Source: Medakamo hakoo (lineage: Eukaryota; Chlorophyta; Trebouxiophyceae; Coccomyxaceae). From it: DNA of 64,000 nt. Of the stretch, positions 1 through 7,835 are shown in pieces; position 1 is the first letter of the stretch; each line of letters begins with the position of its first letter. Made by a program: the position numbers and the translations under genes. The stretch is taken from the NCBI GenBank assembly GCA_026636295.1, contig CP089463.1, positions 124,001 to 188,000 of the forward strand, written 5' to 3'. The notes below the pieces were generated by a model, which worked only from the letters and a program-made list of their open reading frames with translations, made no database searches and had not been told where the DNA came from.

Positions 1-686
1 GGCCTGGGCGGCCGCGACGGCGCGGGCGCTAGGGGCCGGGGTCAGGGCAGGCTTGGTCGTCGTCGCTTGGCCGCCAGTGCGCGCGCGCGGTGGGGACAGC
101 GTCACTGTGACGCCGCCCGACGCGGCCGGGGCCAGAGAGAAGGGAGATGGCGGCGGCGACGACGCGGTGTGGTGGGGGTGGGACGCGGGCTTGGCCTGGC
201 GGTGTGAGGGCGCGGGAGGCGGGCGTGAGTTTGTGACTTCTCCGCCGCCGACGCCGCATGCCGCGCGCGCGGGAAAACAAGAAAACGTCGCCACCTCTGT
301 GCCTGCCATCTTAACTCACCGTGACAAAGCTGTCCGATGCGGCCAGAGACTGGAGAGCGAGTAGGAGTGGGGCAGAAGGCGTGATGCGGGCGTGGATGTG
401 CGGGGCGGCGGGCGCCCGGGCCAAATGCGGCGGTTGTTCGCGCAGAACAGCGCGTCTCCGTGCTTGTCCGTCGTCCCCACCCTCCTCCTCTCACCTGACC
501 GCCCTCGGGCACCGCGTTCTCGTCGGCACGGCGTGGCCGCCCTCCACGGGCACGGGTGGGCGACGCGCACGGCGACGGCGCGGGCGGCGGCGTCGCGCCG
601 TGCAGCTTGTTGCCGCGCGGCGCCCAGTTCTCCAGCGACGTGCGCACGGCGGCTGGGCCGCCGGCCTGGCGGGCGCGCATGGGCAT
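1..686 (-). CDS. Partial three-exon gene of unknown function (5' part; continues past the left edge)
   Basis: I do not recognise the product. Reading leftwards on the minus strand, exon 1 runs 686-495 from an ATG at 686 (a second in-frame ATG is at 680). Exon 2 is a 30-nt micro-exon at 349-320, and exon 3 starts at 195 and stays open to the window edge. The introns begin GTGAGA and GTGAGT and end in CAG, all in phase 0, so the three exons join without a stop. The visible N-terminus is rich in Ala, Pro, Ser and Arg, with the less biased stretches 'VRTSLENWAPRGNKLHG' and 'SLAASDSFVTAKPAS'. The regular splice sites and the clean frame are the evidence; no domain is visible. The Ser/Pro/Thr-rich part could be a disordered linker or a targeting region. 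Confidence 0.5.
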
Positions 687-853
687 GGGCGCTGGAGTAG
701 GTGTGGCGTGGACGACGGTCCGGCGGCGTGTGTGTGGCTCAAGTGGAGGGAGGCGCGTGTGCGGGCGGGCGGGCGTGTTGCGCGCGTCCTCGGCGAGGCC
801 AAACTCTGCTCTGGGCTGCTGCCCCCCTCGCGCGTCTTTTTTCATGCGCTCCA

Positions 854-958
854 CCCTGCCTCTCCGCCCCCGCCCTGGAACTCACGCCTTCACCTTGCCT
901 CCGCCCCCGCCCCTGGAACTCACGCCTTCACCTTGCCTCCGCCCCCGCCCTGGAACTC
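854..958. repeat. Tandem repeat (37-38 bp unit, about 2.7 copies) across the CoA-transferase stop codon
   Basis: The unit beginning 'ctggaactcacgccttcacc' starts at 875, 913 and 950, with a partial copy upstream of 875. The stop codon of the minus-strand CoA-transferase (920-922) lies inside the second copy, so the last residues of the protein (Gly-rich, then KVKA) are encoded by repeat sequence. Confidence 0.85.
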
Positions 959-2446
959 GGCCAAGTACGCGTCCACCTTGCTGTCCGCCCAGCCCAGCTC
1001 CCGCAACACGTCCGCCGTGTGCTGGCCCAGGGCCGGACCCGCCCACAGCGTCTTGCCTGGCGTCGAGCCCAGCACGGGCAGCATCGCGGGCACGGTCACT
1101 GGGCGGCCCGCCCCGCCCGCCCGCCCGCACCCGCCCGCCCCGCCCGGCGCGGGCGGCGCCGCCTCAAACATGCCGCGCGCCACAAACTGTTCGTCGGTGA
1201 CCAGGTCGCGCGGCCTCAAAATGGGGCCGGCGGGCACGCGCGCGGCCGCCATGGCGCCCAACACCTCGTCCAGCGGGCGGGCCTCGATCCAGGCCGTGAG
1301 CACGCCGTAAATCTCGTCCGCGCGCTCGATACGGGACGCGTTGTCGGCGTAGTCGGCATTGCCCGCGCCCATATCGGACCGGCCCACCGCCTCCATCAGC
1401 CGCGTGTAGACGGAATCGCCGTTGCCGCCCACCACGCACCACCGCCCGTCAGATGTTTTAAACGTCGCGGACGGGACGACGCCGGAGATGGTGGACCCGG
1501 ACGGCTCGCGGTCCACGCCCGCCTCCGTCCATTCCGGAATGCAGGCCTCCAACATGGAAAACACTGATTCGGTGATGGCGGCGTCGACGACCTGGCCCGT
1601 CCCAGACGCGGCCGGGTGGGGCGGCGCGCCCGTCACGCCGGTGCGCCCGCGGTCGCGCGCCAGCAGGGCCATCACCCCGCCAAACGCCGCGTGCAAGCCC
1701 GCCAGGGAGTCGCCCAGGCTGATGTTGGGCCGGACGGGCGGGCGGTCGGGGAAGCCGTTGAGCGCGCGGAAGCCGGACGCGGCCTCGCACACGGACGCGT
1801 AACCGGGCAGGCGCGCGCGCGGTCCATTCTGGCCGTAGCCGGAAATACGGAGGTACACGAGGCGGGGGTCCAGGTGCGCCGGCCCCAGGCCCCAGCCCTC
1901 CATGACGCCGGGCCGGTAGTTTTCGATGAGGACGTCGCACGTGCGCGCCAGGGCGGACACGACGCCCTGGCCGGCGGGCGTCCTCAAGTCCGCGACGACG
2001 CAGCGCCGGTTGCGGCCGTACGACCGCCACCAGAGCGAGGTGCCGCCGCCGTCCAGGACGCGCAGCGACCGCAGCGGGTCGCCGGACGGGGGTTCGACCT
2101 TGATGACGTCCGCGCCGAAGTAGGCGAAGAGCGCGCCGGCGAAGTTGCCGGCGACGACCTGGCCCACGTCGAGGACGCGGTAGCCCGCGAGCGGGCCCGA
2201 CGGCGGCGGGGTGCCGGCCGCTGCTGCGTCTGACGGCGGGGTGCCGGCCGCTGCTGCGTCTGACGGCGGGGTGCCGGCCGCTGTTGCGTCTGACGGCGGG
2301 GTGCCGGCCGCTGCCGCGCCGTCGTCGTGCTTGAGCCGTCGCCGGCCCGGGGATTCGGTCGCCGCACGGCCCACGTCGTGCCACGACGCGACCGCCCACC
2401 ATGCGACACGAGGGCTGAGTCTTCCTGCCCTGGAGAGGGGCAGCAT
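920..2446 (-). CDS. Class III CoA-transferase (CaiB/BaiF family), probably mitochondrial
   Basis: A single-exon gene of 508 residues that should move CoA between carboxylic acids. The ATG at 2446 begins a basic, Ser/Ala/Trp-containing leader (MLPLSRAGRLSPRVAWW...) typical of a mitochondrial transit peptide. A linker of TPPSDAAAAG repeats follows (about residues 44-80). The catalytic fold starts at 'LAGYRVLDVGQVVAGNFAG' and shows 'FGADVIKVEPPSGDP', 'DVLIENYRPGVMEGWGLG', 'RISGYGQNGP' and 'CVVGGNGDSVYTRLM', all family hallmarks. At the position of the catalytic Asp of formyl-CoA transferase (after 'GQVVDAAIT') this protein has Glu, as I recall for a bacterial subgroup with the same 'GIVPS...GGNGDS' motifs. 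Human SUGCT is a distant relative; the substrate cannot be read from sequence. It is divergent from the dioxygenase, sharing a 156-bp gap. Confidence 0.9.
   Translation of the reverse strand: MLPLSRAGRLSPRVAWWAVASWHDVGRAATESPGRRRLKHDDGAAAAGTPPSDATAAGTPPSDAAAAGTPPSDAAAAGTPPPSGPLAGYRVLDVGQVVAGNFAGALFAYFGADVIKVEPPSGDPLRSLRVLDGGGTSLWWRSYGRNRRCVVADLRTPAGQGVVSALARTCDVLIENYRPGVMEGWGLGPAHLDPRLVYLRISGYGQNGPRARLPGYASVCEAASGFRALNGFPDRPPVRPNISLGDSLAGLHAAFGGVMALLARDRGRTGVTGAPPHPAASGTGQVVDAAITESVFSMLEACIPEWTEAGVDREPSGSTISGVVPSATFKTSDGRWCVVGGNGDSVYTRLMEAVGRSDMGAGNADYADNASRIERADEIYGVLTAWIEARPLDEVLGAMAAARVPAGPILRPRDLVTDEQFVARGMFEAAPPAPGGAGGCGRAGGAGRPVTVPAMLPVLGSTPGKTLWAGPALGQHTADVLRELGWADSKVDAYLAEFQGGGGGKVKA
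2211..2316. repeat. 30-bp coding minisatellite (3.5 copies) in the CoA-transferase
   Basis: Near-identical 30-bp units start at 2211, 2241, 2271 and 2301 (the last partial). On the minus strand each encodes the decapeptide TPPSDAAAAG or a close variant. The array sits in frame between the presumed transit peptide and the catalytic domain, so copy-number change would lengthen a linker without breaking the frame. Confidence 0.9.
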
Positions 2447-2602
2447 GGTGCAGGGAGGGACCGGACGGCCCTGTTTTCGGCGTCGAAAAACGAGTGAGTG
2501 AGCGCGCGGCCAGGCCGGGCCGGGCACGCGATGAGGCCACACAGCGACGAGCGAGCAAACGACACAACGCAATTGTTTTGTTTCCCTCTCACACACGACA
2601 CG

Positions 2603-4336
2603 ATGGCCACGCACCAGTCGCCCTCCACGACCGCGGGCCGGCCGCCCGCAACGCGGCAGGCCGTGCGCACGCGCGCGACCGCGCCCGCGGCCGATACCCC
2701 GCCGGCGCCGCCGCCTCCCACCCCGTCGGCGCACTGGCCGACCCGCGCCGCGCGCGCGGCCGCCTTCCCCACCCACCCCGTCCCGGAACTGCCGTCCCCG
2801 GCGCCCGCCCCCCTTCTCTCCGGCGCCCTGCCGCCCTGGCTGCGGGGCGCTTTCCTCCGCAATGGACCGGGCGTCTTCCCAGCCGTGCAAAACCACCTGT
2901 TCGACGGGTACGCAGCCCTGACCCGCCTGGAGCTGGATGGCGGTGCCGGCCCGGCCTCCCCGCCCGCCACGCAGACGCAGCGGTTTATCCAGACTGCGGC
3001 GTGGACGGGGTTCCAGGCGCGGGGCAAGCCCACCGCGGCCGAGTTTGGGACGCCGCTTCCCTTTTGGGCCGGCCTGGCCAGCGCGATTAAGGCGACGGTG
3101 TGGCCGCGGTCCGACGGGTTCACGGACAACGCCTCGGTCACCGTCCGCCGTCGCCCCGGCACGGGCCAGGTCGTCGCCATGACGGAGTCCGTGGCCGGCA
3201 CCTACGCCCTGGACGCCGTCACCCTGGCCACCGAACCCGGGCGGGTGCGGTACGCGCCCGACGACGGCGTGCGCGGCCAGCTGACGACCGCGCACGTGCA
3301 CGCGCGCTCCGACGGCTCCCTCGTCGCCTTCGCGTCGGGGGTGGGCGCCGGGTGGACGGTGTACACGCAGGACCCGACGTCCCTGGCCCGGTGCCCCGTC
3401 GCGTCCTTCCCCGCGCGGCCGGGGTCCAAGGGCGGCGGCCCGGCCTGGGTGCACGACCCGCCGGCCAGTGACCGGCTGTTTTGCCTGCCCGAGGGCGGGT
3501 GCACGCTGGACGTCAAGGCCGCGCTGCTGGGCGGGGGGGAGCACGTCATGTTTGCGTGGGATGGACGGGCCGGGACGCGCTTCACGCTCGTGGGCCTGCC
3601 GCCCGTGCGCAGCGATGGCGACGGCGGCGGCGGCGGCGGCGGCGGCGACGGACGCGCGCCCGCCCTCCCGCCCGGCGGCACGCGCGTGGTCGAGTGCCCC
3701 GCCCCCCTCTTCTACTTCCACGTCATCAACGCCTTTGAGGATGGGGGGTCCTTCACCTTTGACGTGCCGGCCTTCCCGGACCCGTCCATGGTGAACGCCC
3801 TGGGCCTGGGCGCCCTGCGCGCGGGCCCGGGCGAGGCGGCCGCCCGCCCCGTCCAGGGCTGCGAGGTCGTGCGCGTGTCCCTGCCGCTGGCCGGCCCGCC
3901 GGCCGCGTCCATCACCACGCTCGTGCCGGCCACGGCGGGCGGCGCCCCCTTCTTCTTCGAGTTCCCGACCATGAACCCGGCGTGGAAGGGGCGGGCCGAC
4001 TACCGTTTCACGTACGGCGTGGGGTCGCCGGCCGGTGGTGGGGTGGCCGCCGCCTCGCTGGGCACCGCGATTTCGAAGCTGGACGTGCGGGCCGGGCGCA
4101 TCGCGGCGCAGTGGGCCGGCGAGCCGGGCGGCATCCCGGGCGAGCCCCTGTTCGTGGGCCGGCCCGGCGCCGTCGACGAAGACGACGGCGTCGTCCTGGC
4201 CCACGTGACGGCCGCGTCGGGAGCCTCGGTCGTCGTCGTCCTGGACGCCAAGGATTTGAGCGAGGTCGCGCGGGTGGGCCTGGCGGCACCTGTGGCGTAT
4301 GGGTTTCACGGGTGCTGGCTGCCGGAGGAGAGTTGA
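2603..4336 (+). CDS. Carotenoid cleavage dioxygenase (CCD/RPE65 family)
   Basis: A single-exon gene of 577 residues that should cleave carotenoid double bonds with a non-haem iron. The ATG at 2603 is the first before the conserved region; the reading frame is open further upstream, but no better start is visible. After a Pro/Ala/Thr-rich N-terminus of about 75 residues, possibly a plastid transit peptide, come 'LLSGALPPWLRGAFLRNGPG' and 'NHLFDGYA', classic for the family. The four iron-binding His are all present: the 'TTAHVHA' region (231/233), 'AWVHDPPASD' (284), 'FYFHVINAFED' (373) and 'YGFHGCW' (569). Substrate and bond position (CCD1, 7, 8, NCED or apocarotenoid oxygenase) are undecided. 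Low-complexity Gly runs near residue 350 look like alga-specific loop expansion. Confidence 0.93.
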   Translation: MATHQSPSTTAGRPPATRQAVRTRATAPAADTPPAPPPPTPSAHWPTRAARAAAFPTHPVPELPSPAPAPLLSGALPPWLRGAFLRNGPGVFPAVQNHLFDGYAALTRLELDGGAGPASPPATQTQRFIQTAAWTGFQARGKPTAAEFGTPLPFWAGLASAIKATVWPRSDGFTDNASVTVRRRPGTGQVVAMTESVAGTYALDAVTLATEPGRVRYAPDDGVRGQLTTAHVHARSDGSLVAFASGVGAGWTVYTQDPTSLARCPVASFPARPGSKGGGPAWVHDPPASDRLFCLPEGGCTLDVKAALLGGGEHVMFAWDGRAGTRFTLVGLPPVRSDGDGGGGGGGGDGRAPALPPGGTRVVECPAPLFYFHVINAFEDGGSFTFDVPAFPDPSMVNALGLGALRAGPGEAAARPVQGCEVVRVSLPLAGPPAASITTLVPATAGGAPFFFEFPTMNPAWKGRADYRFTYGVGSPAGGGVAAASLGTAISKLDVRAGRIAAQWAGEPGGIPGEPLFVGRPGAVDEDDGVVLAHVTAASGASVVVVLDAKDLSEVARVGLAAPVAYGFHGCWLPEES

Positions 4337-4677
4337 GTCGATGCGAGTGGACGTTTAGGATGGGGTTGGGGATGGAGAGAGAGGGTGCAGTTGAGTGTTT
4401 TGTTTTCGCAGCGTTCTCCGCCCACATTTTCCACACCTTCCCAGCGCATGCGCGCCGGTCTGGCTGGGCCGCGAGGTCGACCGACACTCACAGGTGAGCT
4501 GGCGTGTGTTCTTGAGTGCATGGGAATGGGGGCGTCGCACGAGGGCTTCGTGTCGTCCATCGGCAGAGGGACGACGGCCTCTGGCTAGCTCGACGCGTCC
4601 GCCATCATCACAAGTGCATTCTTCTTTGTCTTGGGCGGGCGAGCGTGTTTGCGCGGGAGTCGCACGGCACACCCGCC
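4337..4677. other. Intergenic gap, 341 bp
   Basis: 3' flank of the dioxygenase gene and 5' flank of the next plus-strand gene. It is slightly less GC-rich than the coding DNA. I see no convincing ORF, RNA gene or repeat. Confidence 0.6.
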
Positions 4678-6411
4678 ATGCCACCCCGCCGCGGTGTAGC
4701 GGGCGCACCCGCGCCCCACGCACCGGCGCCAGCCCGCGGTGGGAGCACGCCGGCCGCCGAGGACGCGACGCCGTCGACGTCGGCCGGCGGCATTGGTGGC
4801 GGACCGTCCACGTCCGGCCGCCCGTCCCCTGCCCCATCCAGCGCGCCTGCCGCCCGGCGCCAGGTGGGAGGAAAAGCGTACGAGTCCGTCCTCACCCCGG
4901 CAGAGGAAGACGTCCGCGAATTTGTGCGGGCGTTTGCGGCCGGCGCGGCGGGCGCGGGCCCTGACACGCCAGCGCCGCCCGACCGGCACCACCCCCTGTC
5001 CTTCGCGGCTGCGACCGCCATCTGGACCCGCGGCGGCTACGGCCGCCTCCTGGCCATGTGCCCGTACGGCGTGCGGTGGGAAGCCTACATGCAGAGCCTG
5101 TTCGGGACGGCCCTGGACGCGCTGGACGCCCCCGTGCCGCCGCCGCCGCCCCGGCCCGACGCCGGCGGCGGGCCCGCCCTCGCGCCGGGCGACGGCGGCG
5201 GCGGGGGCGGCGGGCCCGCCCGGTCGCCTACCGCCGCCGGCGACGCGTCAGAGTCGGGCGATGAAGACGCGGCCGGCGATGCAGCGGCGCTGGAAGCCCG
5301 CCTGCGCGCGGTCACGGGCGCCCTGCCACCCCTCCCCGCCCGCCTGGGCGGCCTGTTCGCGGCCGTCCTGCTGCACGCGGCCCAGGCGGCGGGCGGCGGC
5401 GGCGGCCCACCGGCGGGGGGCGGGACGGAGCCGGCGCCCGGCACGCCGGCCGTCCTGCTGTACGCCGCGCCGTCCACGCTGCGCGCGGCGGCCGCCACGG
5501 TCGAGGACGCGACGCGCCAGGCCGGCCCTGGCGCGCCCTGGGGCGCCGACGCGGCCGCGGCGGGCGCGTACCTGCTGGCCCACGCCGCGCCCGGCGTGGT
5601 GCGCCGCCCGCCCGGTGGCGGCCCGCCCGCCGCGCCCATCGCGCCCTGGCAGCCCGTGCGCGCGGGCCTGGGGTCGACCGACGCGGCCGCGACCGTGGCG
5701 GTGCGGTCGCAAGCCGCCGCGCACGCGGCCGAGTCGGCCGCCGCGCTGGCTGCCCTGGCAGAGCCGGCCGCCTCAGCCGCAGCGGCGTATGAAGGCGTCC
5801 GGACCCGGGCCTGGCGGGCCGTGGCGGCGGCGGAGGCGCCGCACGGCGCGGAGGTCGGGCAGCCCGCGGCCCTGGCCGACTTGAAGAGCCTCCCCGCCAC
5901 CGTCCGCGCGGCCGCCGACGCCGTGCGCGCGGCGGGCGAGGCCGTGGGGGCGGGCGGGCGTGTCGCCACGGCCGCCACTCTGCGCCGGACAGCCGCGGCG
6001 AAACGGGCCCGCGGCGGCGGCGGCGGCGGCGTGGAGGACGTCGCAGCGGCGGCCGGCGCGCCGCCCTCCATCGCCGCGCTGCTGGCCGGCGGCGGCGCGC
6101 CCGCGTCCGGCGGCCGTGGGGGCCTGGCCGCCGTCCTTGCCCGTGACGCCGCCCGCGCGGCCGCGGCCGAAGCCGTCTCGGCCCGCTGGCTGGGCCTGGT
6201 GGACGGCCGTGGGCGTGGGCGTGGGCGCGGCACGGCGGGCAGCCCACCACCGCCGCGCCCGCCGCGCCCGCCGCGCGGCCGCGGCGGCGGGCGCGCTGCC
6301 GCTGCTCCACCCCAGCCCCCGCCCACGCCGCCCGCCGCTCCGCCCACGGACGACCTGATGGCGGCCGCCGCGTCCTTCCTGGCGCGGACCCAGCGCCTGG
6401 TCGGCGACTGA
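4678..6411 (+). CDS. Unknown 577-residue Ala/Gly/Pro-rich protein
   Basis: I do not recognise this protein. The ATG at 4678 (context ACCCGCCATGCCA) is the likely start, because the frame upstream reads as non-coding. Residues 1-60 are disordered (Ala/Pro/Ser). The best-ordered part is about residues 60-145, with 'KAYESVLTPAEEDVREFVRA', 'HPLSFAAATAIWTRGGYGRL' and 'PYGVRWEAYMQSLFGTALDA'. The middle alternates Gly-rich loops with Ala-rich segments likely to be helical (residues 200-450). The C-terminus has an RGRGRGRG stretch followed by Pro-rich sequence and ends in 'AAAASFLARTQRLVGD'. The RG and Pro-rich tail suggests nucleic-acid or protein binding, which is inference only. Codon use matches the neighbours, so it is a native gene. 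Confidence 0.7.
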   Translation: MPPRRGVAGAPAPHAPAPARGGSTPAAEDATPSTSAGGIGGGPSTSGRPSPAPSSAPAARRQVGGKAYESVLTPAEEDVREFVRAFAAGAAGAGPDTPAPPDRHHPLSFAAATAIWTRGGYGRLLAMCPYGVRWEAYMQSLFGTALDALDAPVPPPPPRPDAGGGPALAPGDGGGGGGGPARSPTAAGDASESGDEDAAGDAAALEARLRAVTGALPPLPARLGGLFAAVLLHAAQAAGGGGGPPAGGGTEPAPGTPAVLLYAAPSTLRAAAATVEDATRQAGPGAPWGADAAAAGAYLLAHAAPGVVRRPPGGGPPAAPIAPWQPVRAGLGSTDAAATVAVRSQAAAHAAESAAALAALAEPAASAAAAYEGVRTRAWRAVAAAEAPHGAEVGQPAALADLKSLPATVRAAADAVRAAGEAVGAGGRVATAATLRRTAAAKRARGGGGGGVEDVAAAAGAPPSIAALLAGGGAPASGGRGGLAAVLARDAARAAAAEAVSARWLGLVDGRGRGRGRGTAGSPPPPRPPRPPRGRGGGRAAAAPPQPPPTPPAAPPTDDLMAAAASFLARTQRLVGD

Positions 6412-6500
6412 TCGGGGTGCTTTGGTATTTTTCCTCCCTCCCTGCACACACACTCACAGGTCACGTCGCCCGCCCACCCCGCGCCGCCTGCGCCGCTGCC

Positions 6501-7559
6501 ATGGCGCCCCCACCCCCACCCCCACCCCCACCCTCTGCAACCTACGGCGGCCCCGATCCGCTCGCCTCCCCCGCCGACCTGCCGCTCTGGCGCGTCCGCG
6601 TCCTGATGACGGCCCCGCGCTCGTACGCGGGCGCCCTGGGCGGCCGCCTGCTCTCCGCCGGCGCGGACGTGGTGTGGGTGCCGGGCGTGCGCACGCAGCG
6701 GCTGGAGGCGGGCAGCCCCGCGTCAGCGGAGCTGGACGCCGCCCTGCGACGGCTGGTGGACGGCGGCGGCGGCGGCGGCGGCGGGCGGCCCCCGCCCTTC
6801 TCCGCCGTCCTCTTCACGTCCCGCGCGGGCGTCGACGCCGTCTTGGAGCGCCTCGCCGCCCTGGGCGGCGGCGCGCCCGACCCGCTCCTGCCCTCCTCCA
6901 GTCGGGACGGCCTGGCCTCCGCCGGCGGGGCCGTCCTGGCGTCGACCGGCGTCACGTGCATGGCCCTGGGCGCGGACGCGGGCGCGCTGGCGGCCGCGGG
7001 CGTCCCCGGCGTGCGGTCGCCCCTCACGCCCTCGACGGCGGGCATGGTGGAGGCCCTGGCGGCTGAGGGCCCCTGGCCGCCGGGCACGACCTTCCTCGCG
7101 CCCGTCCCGGCCGTGGGCGGCGGCCTGACCGAGCCGCCCGTCGTCCCGGCCTTCCTGGCGGGCTTGGCGGCGTTGCCGGGCGGTCCGTCCGTCGTCGCGC
7201 CGCCCGCGTACGCGACGCTGCCCGGCCTGGAGCCCGGCCGCGCGGCCGCGGCGCGCGCCGACATCGACGCCGGCCGCGTCCAGGCCATCGTCTTTTCGTC
7301 CGCCGCGGAAGCCCAGGGCCTGGCCGCCGCGTTGGGCCGGGCGCCGGCGGACGCGGTCGCCGACGGCGCGGCCGCGGTGCGGGCGGCGGTGGGCGCGGGC
7401 AAGCTCGTGCTGGCGGCGCACGGCCCGACAACGGCCGCTGGCGTGGCGGACGTGCTGGGGTGCGAGGTGCAGGTGGTCAGCCAGGATTCCTCGACCTTTG
7501 GCGGCGTGGTGGCCGCACTGGAAGAGGCGTGGCGGTCGAAGAGCCGGACGAAGGGTTGA
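6501..7559 (+). CDS. UROS: Uroporphyrinogen-III synthase (HemD family)
   Basis: A single-exon gene of 352 residues. It should cyclise hydroxymethylbilane to uroporphyrinogen III, with inversion of ring D, in haem and chlorophyll synthesis, normally in the plastid of algae. Family features: 'RVRVLMTAPRSYAGALGGRL' and 'GADVVWVPGVRT' at the start, 'FSAVLFTSRAGVDAVLERLA' (about 97-117), 'QAIVFSSAAEAQGLAAAL' (about 270-287), 'GKLVLAAHGPTTAAGVADVL' and 'STFGGVVAALEEAW' at the C-terminus. The ATG at 6501 leaves only about 30 residues, including nine prolines, before the fold, which is short for a plastid transit peptide. The gap from the upstream stop is 89 bp. The last 19 codons belong to a tandem duplication. 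Confidence 0.88.
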   Translation: MAPPPPPPPPPSATYGGPDPLASPADLPLWRVRVLMTAPRSYAGALGGRLLSAGADVVWVPGVRTQRLEAGSPASAELDAALRRLVDGGGGGGGGRPPPFSAVLFTSRAGVDAVLERLAALGGGAPDPLLPSSSRDGLASAGGAVLASTGVTCMALGADAGALAAAGVPGVRSPLTPSTAGMVEALAAEGPWPPGTTFLAPVPAVGGGLTEPPVVPAFLAGLAALPGGPSVVAPPAYATLPGLEPGRAAAARADIDAGRVQAIVFSSAAEAQGLAAALGRAPADAVADGAAAVRAAVGAGKLVLAAHGPTTAAGVADVLGCEVQVVSQDSSTFGGVVAALEEAWRSKSRTKG

Positions 7560-7618
7560 ATGGCGGCGTGGTGGCCGGGCTGGAAGAGGCGTGGCGGGCG
7601 AGGCGGACGAAGGGTGTT
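7500..7618. repeat. Tandem duplication (about 58 bp, offset 62 bp) over the UROS stop codon
   Basis: Positions 7500-7557, the last codons and stop of the synthase, are repeated with a few changes at 7562-7618. Both copies begin 'ggcggcgtggtggccg' and contain 'ctggaagaggcgtggcgg' and 'cggacgaagggt'. The second copy lies in the 3' UTR. Confidence 0.85.
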
Positions 7619-7628
7619 GCATGAGGGG

Positions 7629-7656
7629 TGTGTGTGCGTGTGTGTGTGTGTGTGTG
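7629..7656. repeat. TG microsatellite
   Basis: An imperfect (TG)n tract followed by a run of G, in the 276-bp gap between the UROS and cyclophilin-like genes. A T-rich stretch follows at about 7680-7705. Confidence 0.8.
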
Positions 7657-7835
7657 GGGGGGGGTTAGATTGTCGGTCCACTGCAGCGTTTTTTTTGTTT
7701 CGTTGGCGGCACACCACACTTCCGTCCTTTCCCACGCCACCGCCCCCTCCACGCAACGCAACGCTCCATCCCTGTCCCTGGGCGGCCTGGTGGCTTGAGA
7801 AAGCTTCTCGCATGCGTATTTGACCCAAAAACACA

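Noticed and set aside
2447-4309. N-terminal extension of the CoA-transferase frame up to 4309
   Set aside because: It runs antisense through the dioxygenase gene. The ATG at 2446 gives a proper presequence and the upstream part is Arg/Gly shadow sequence.
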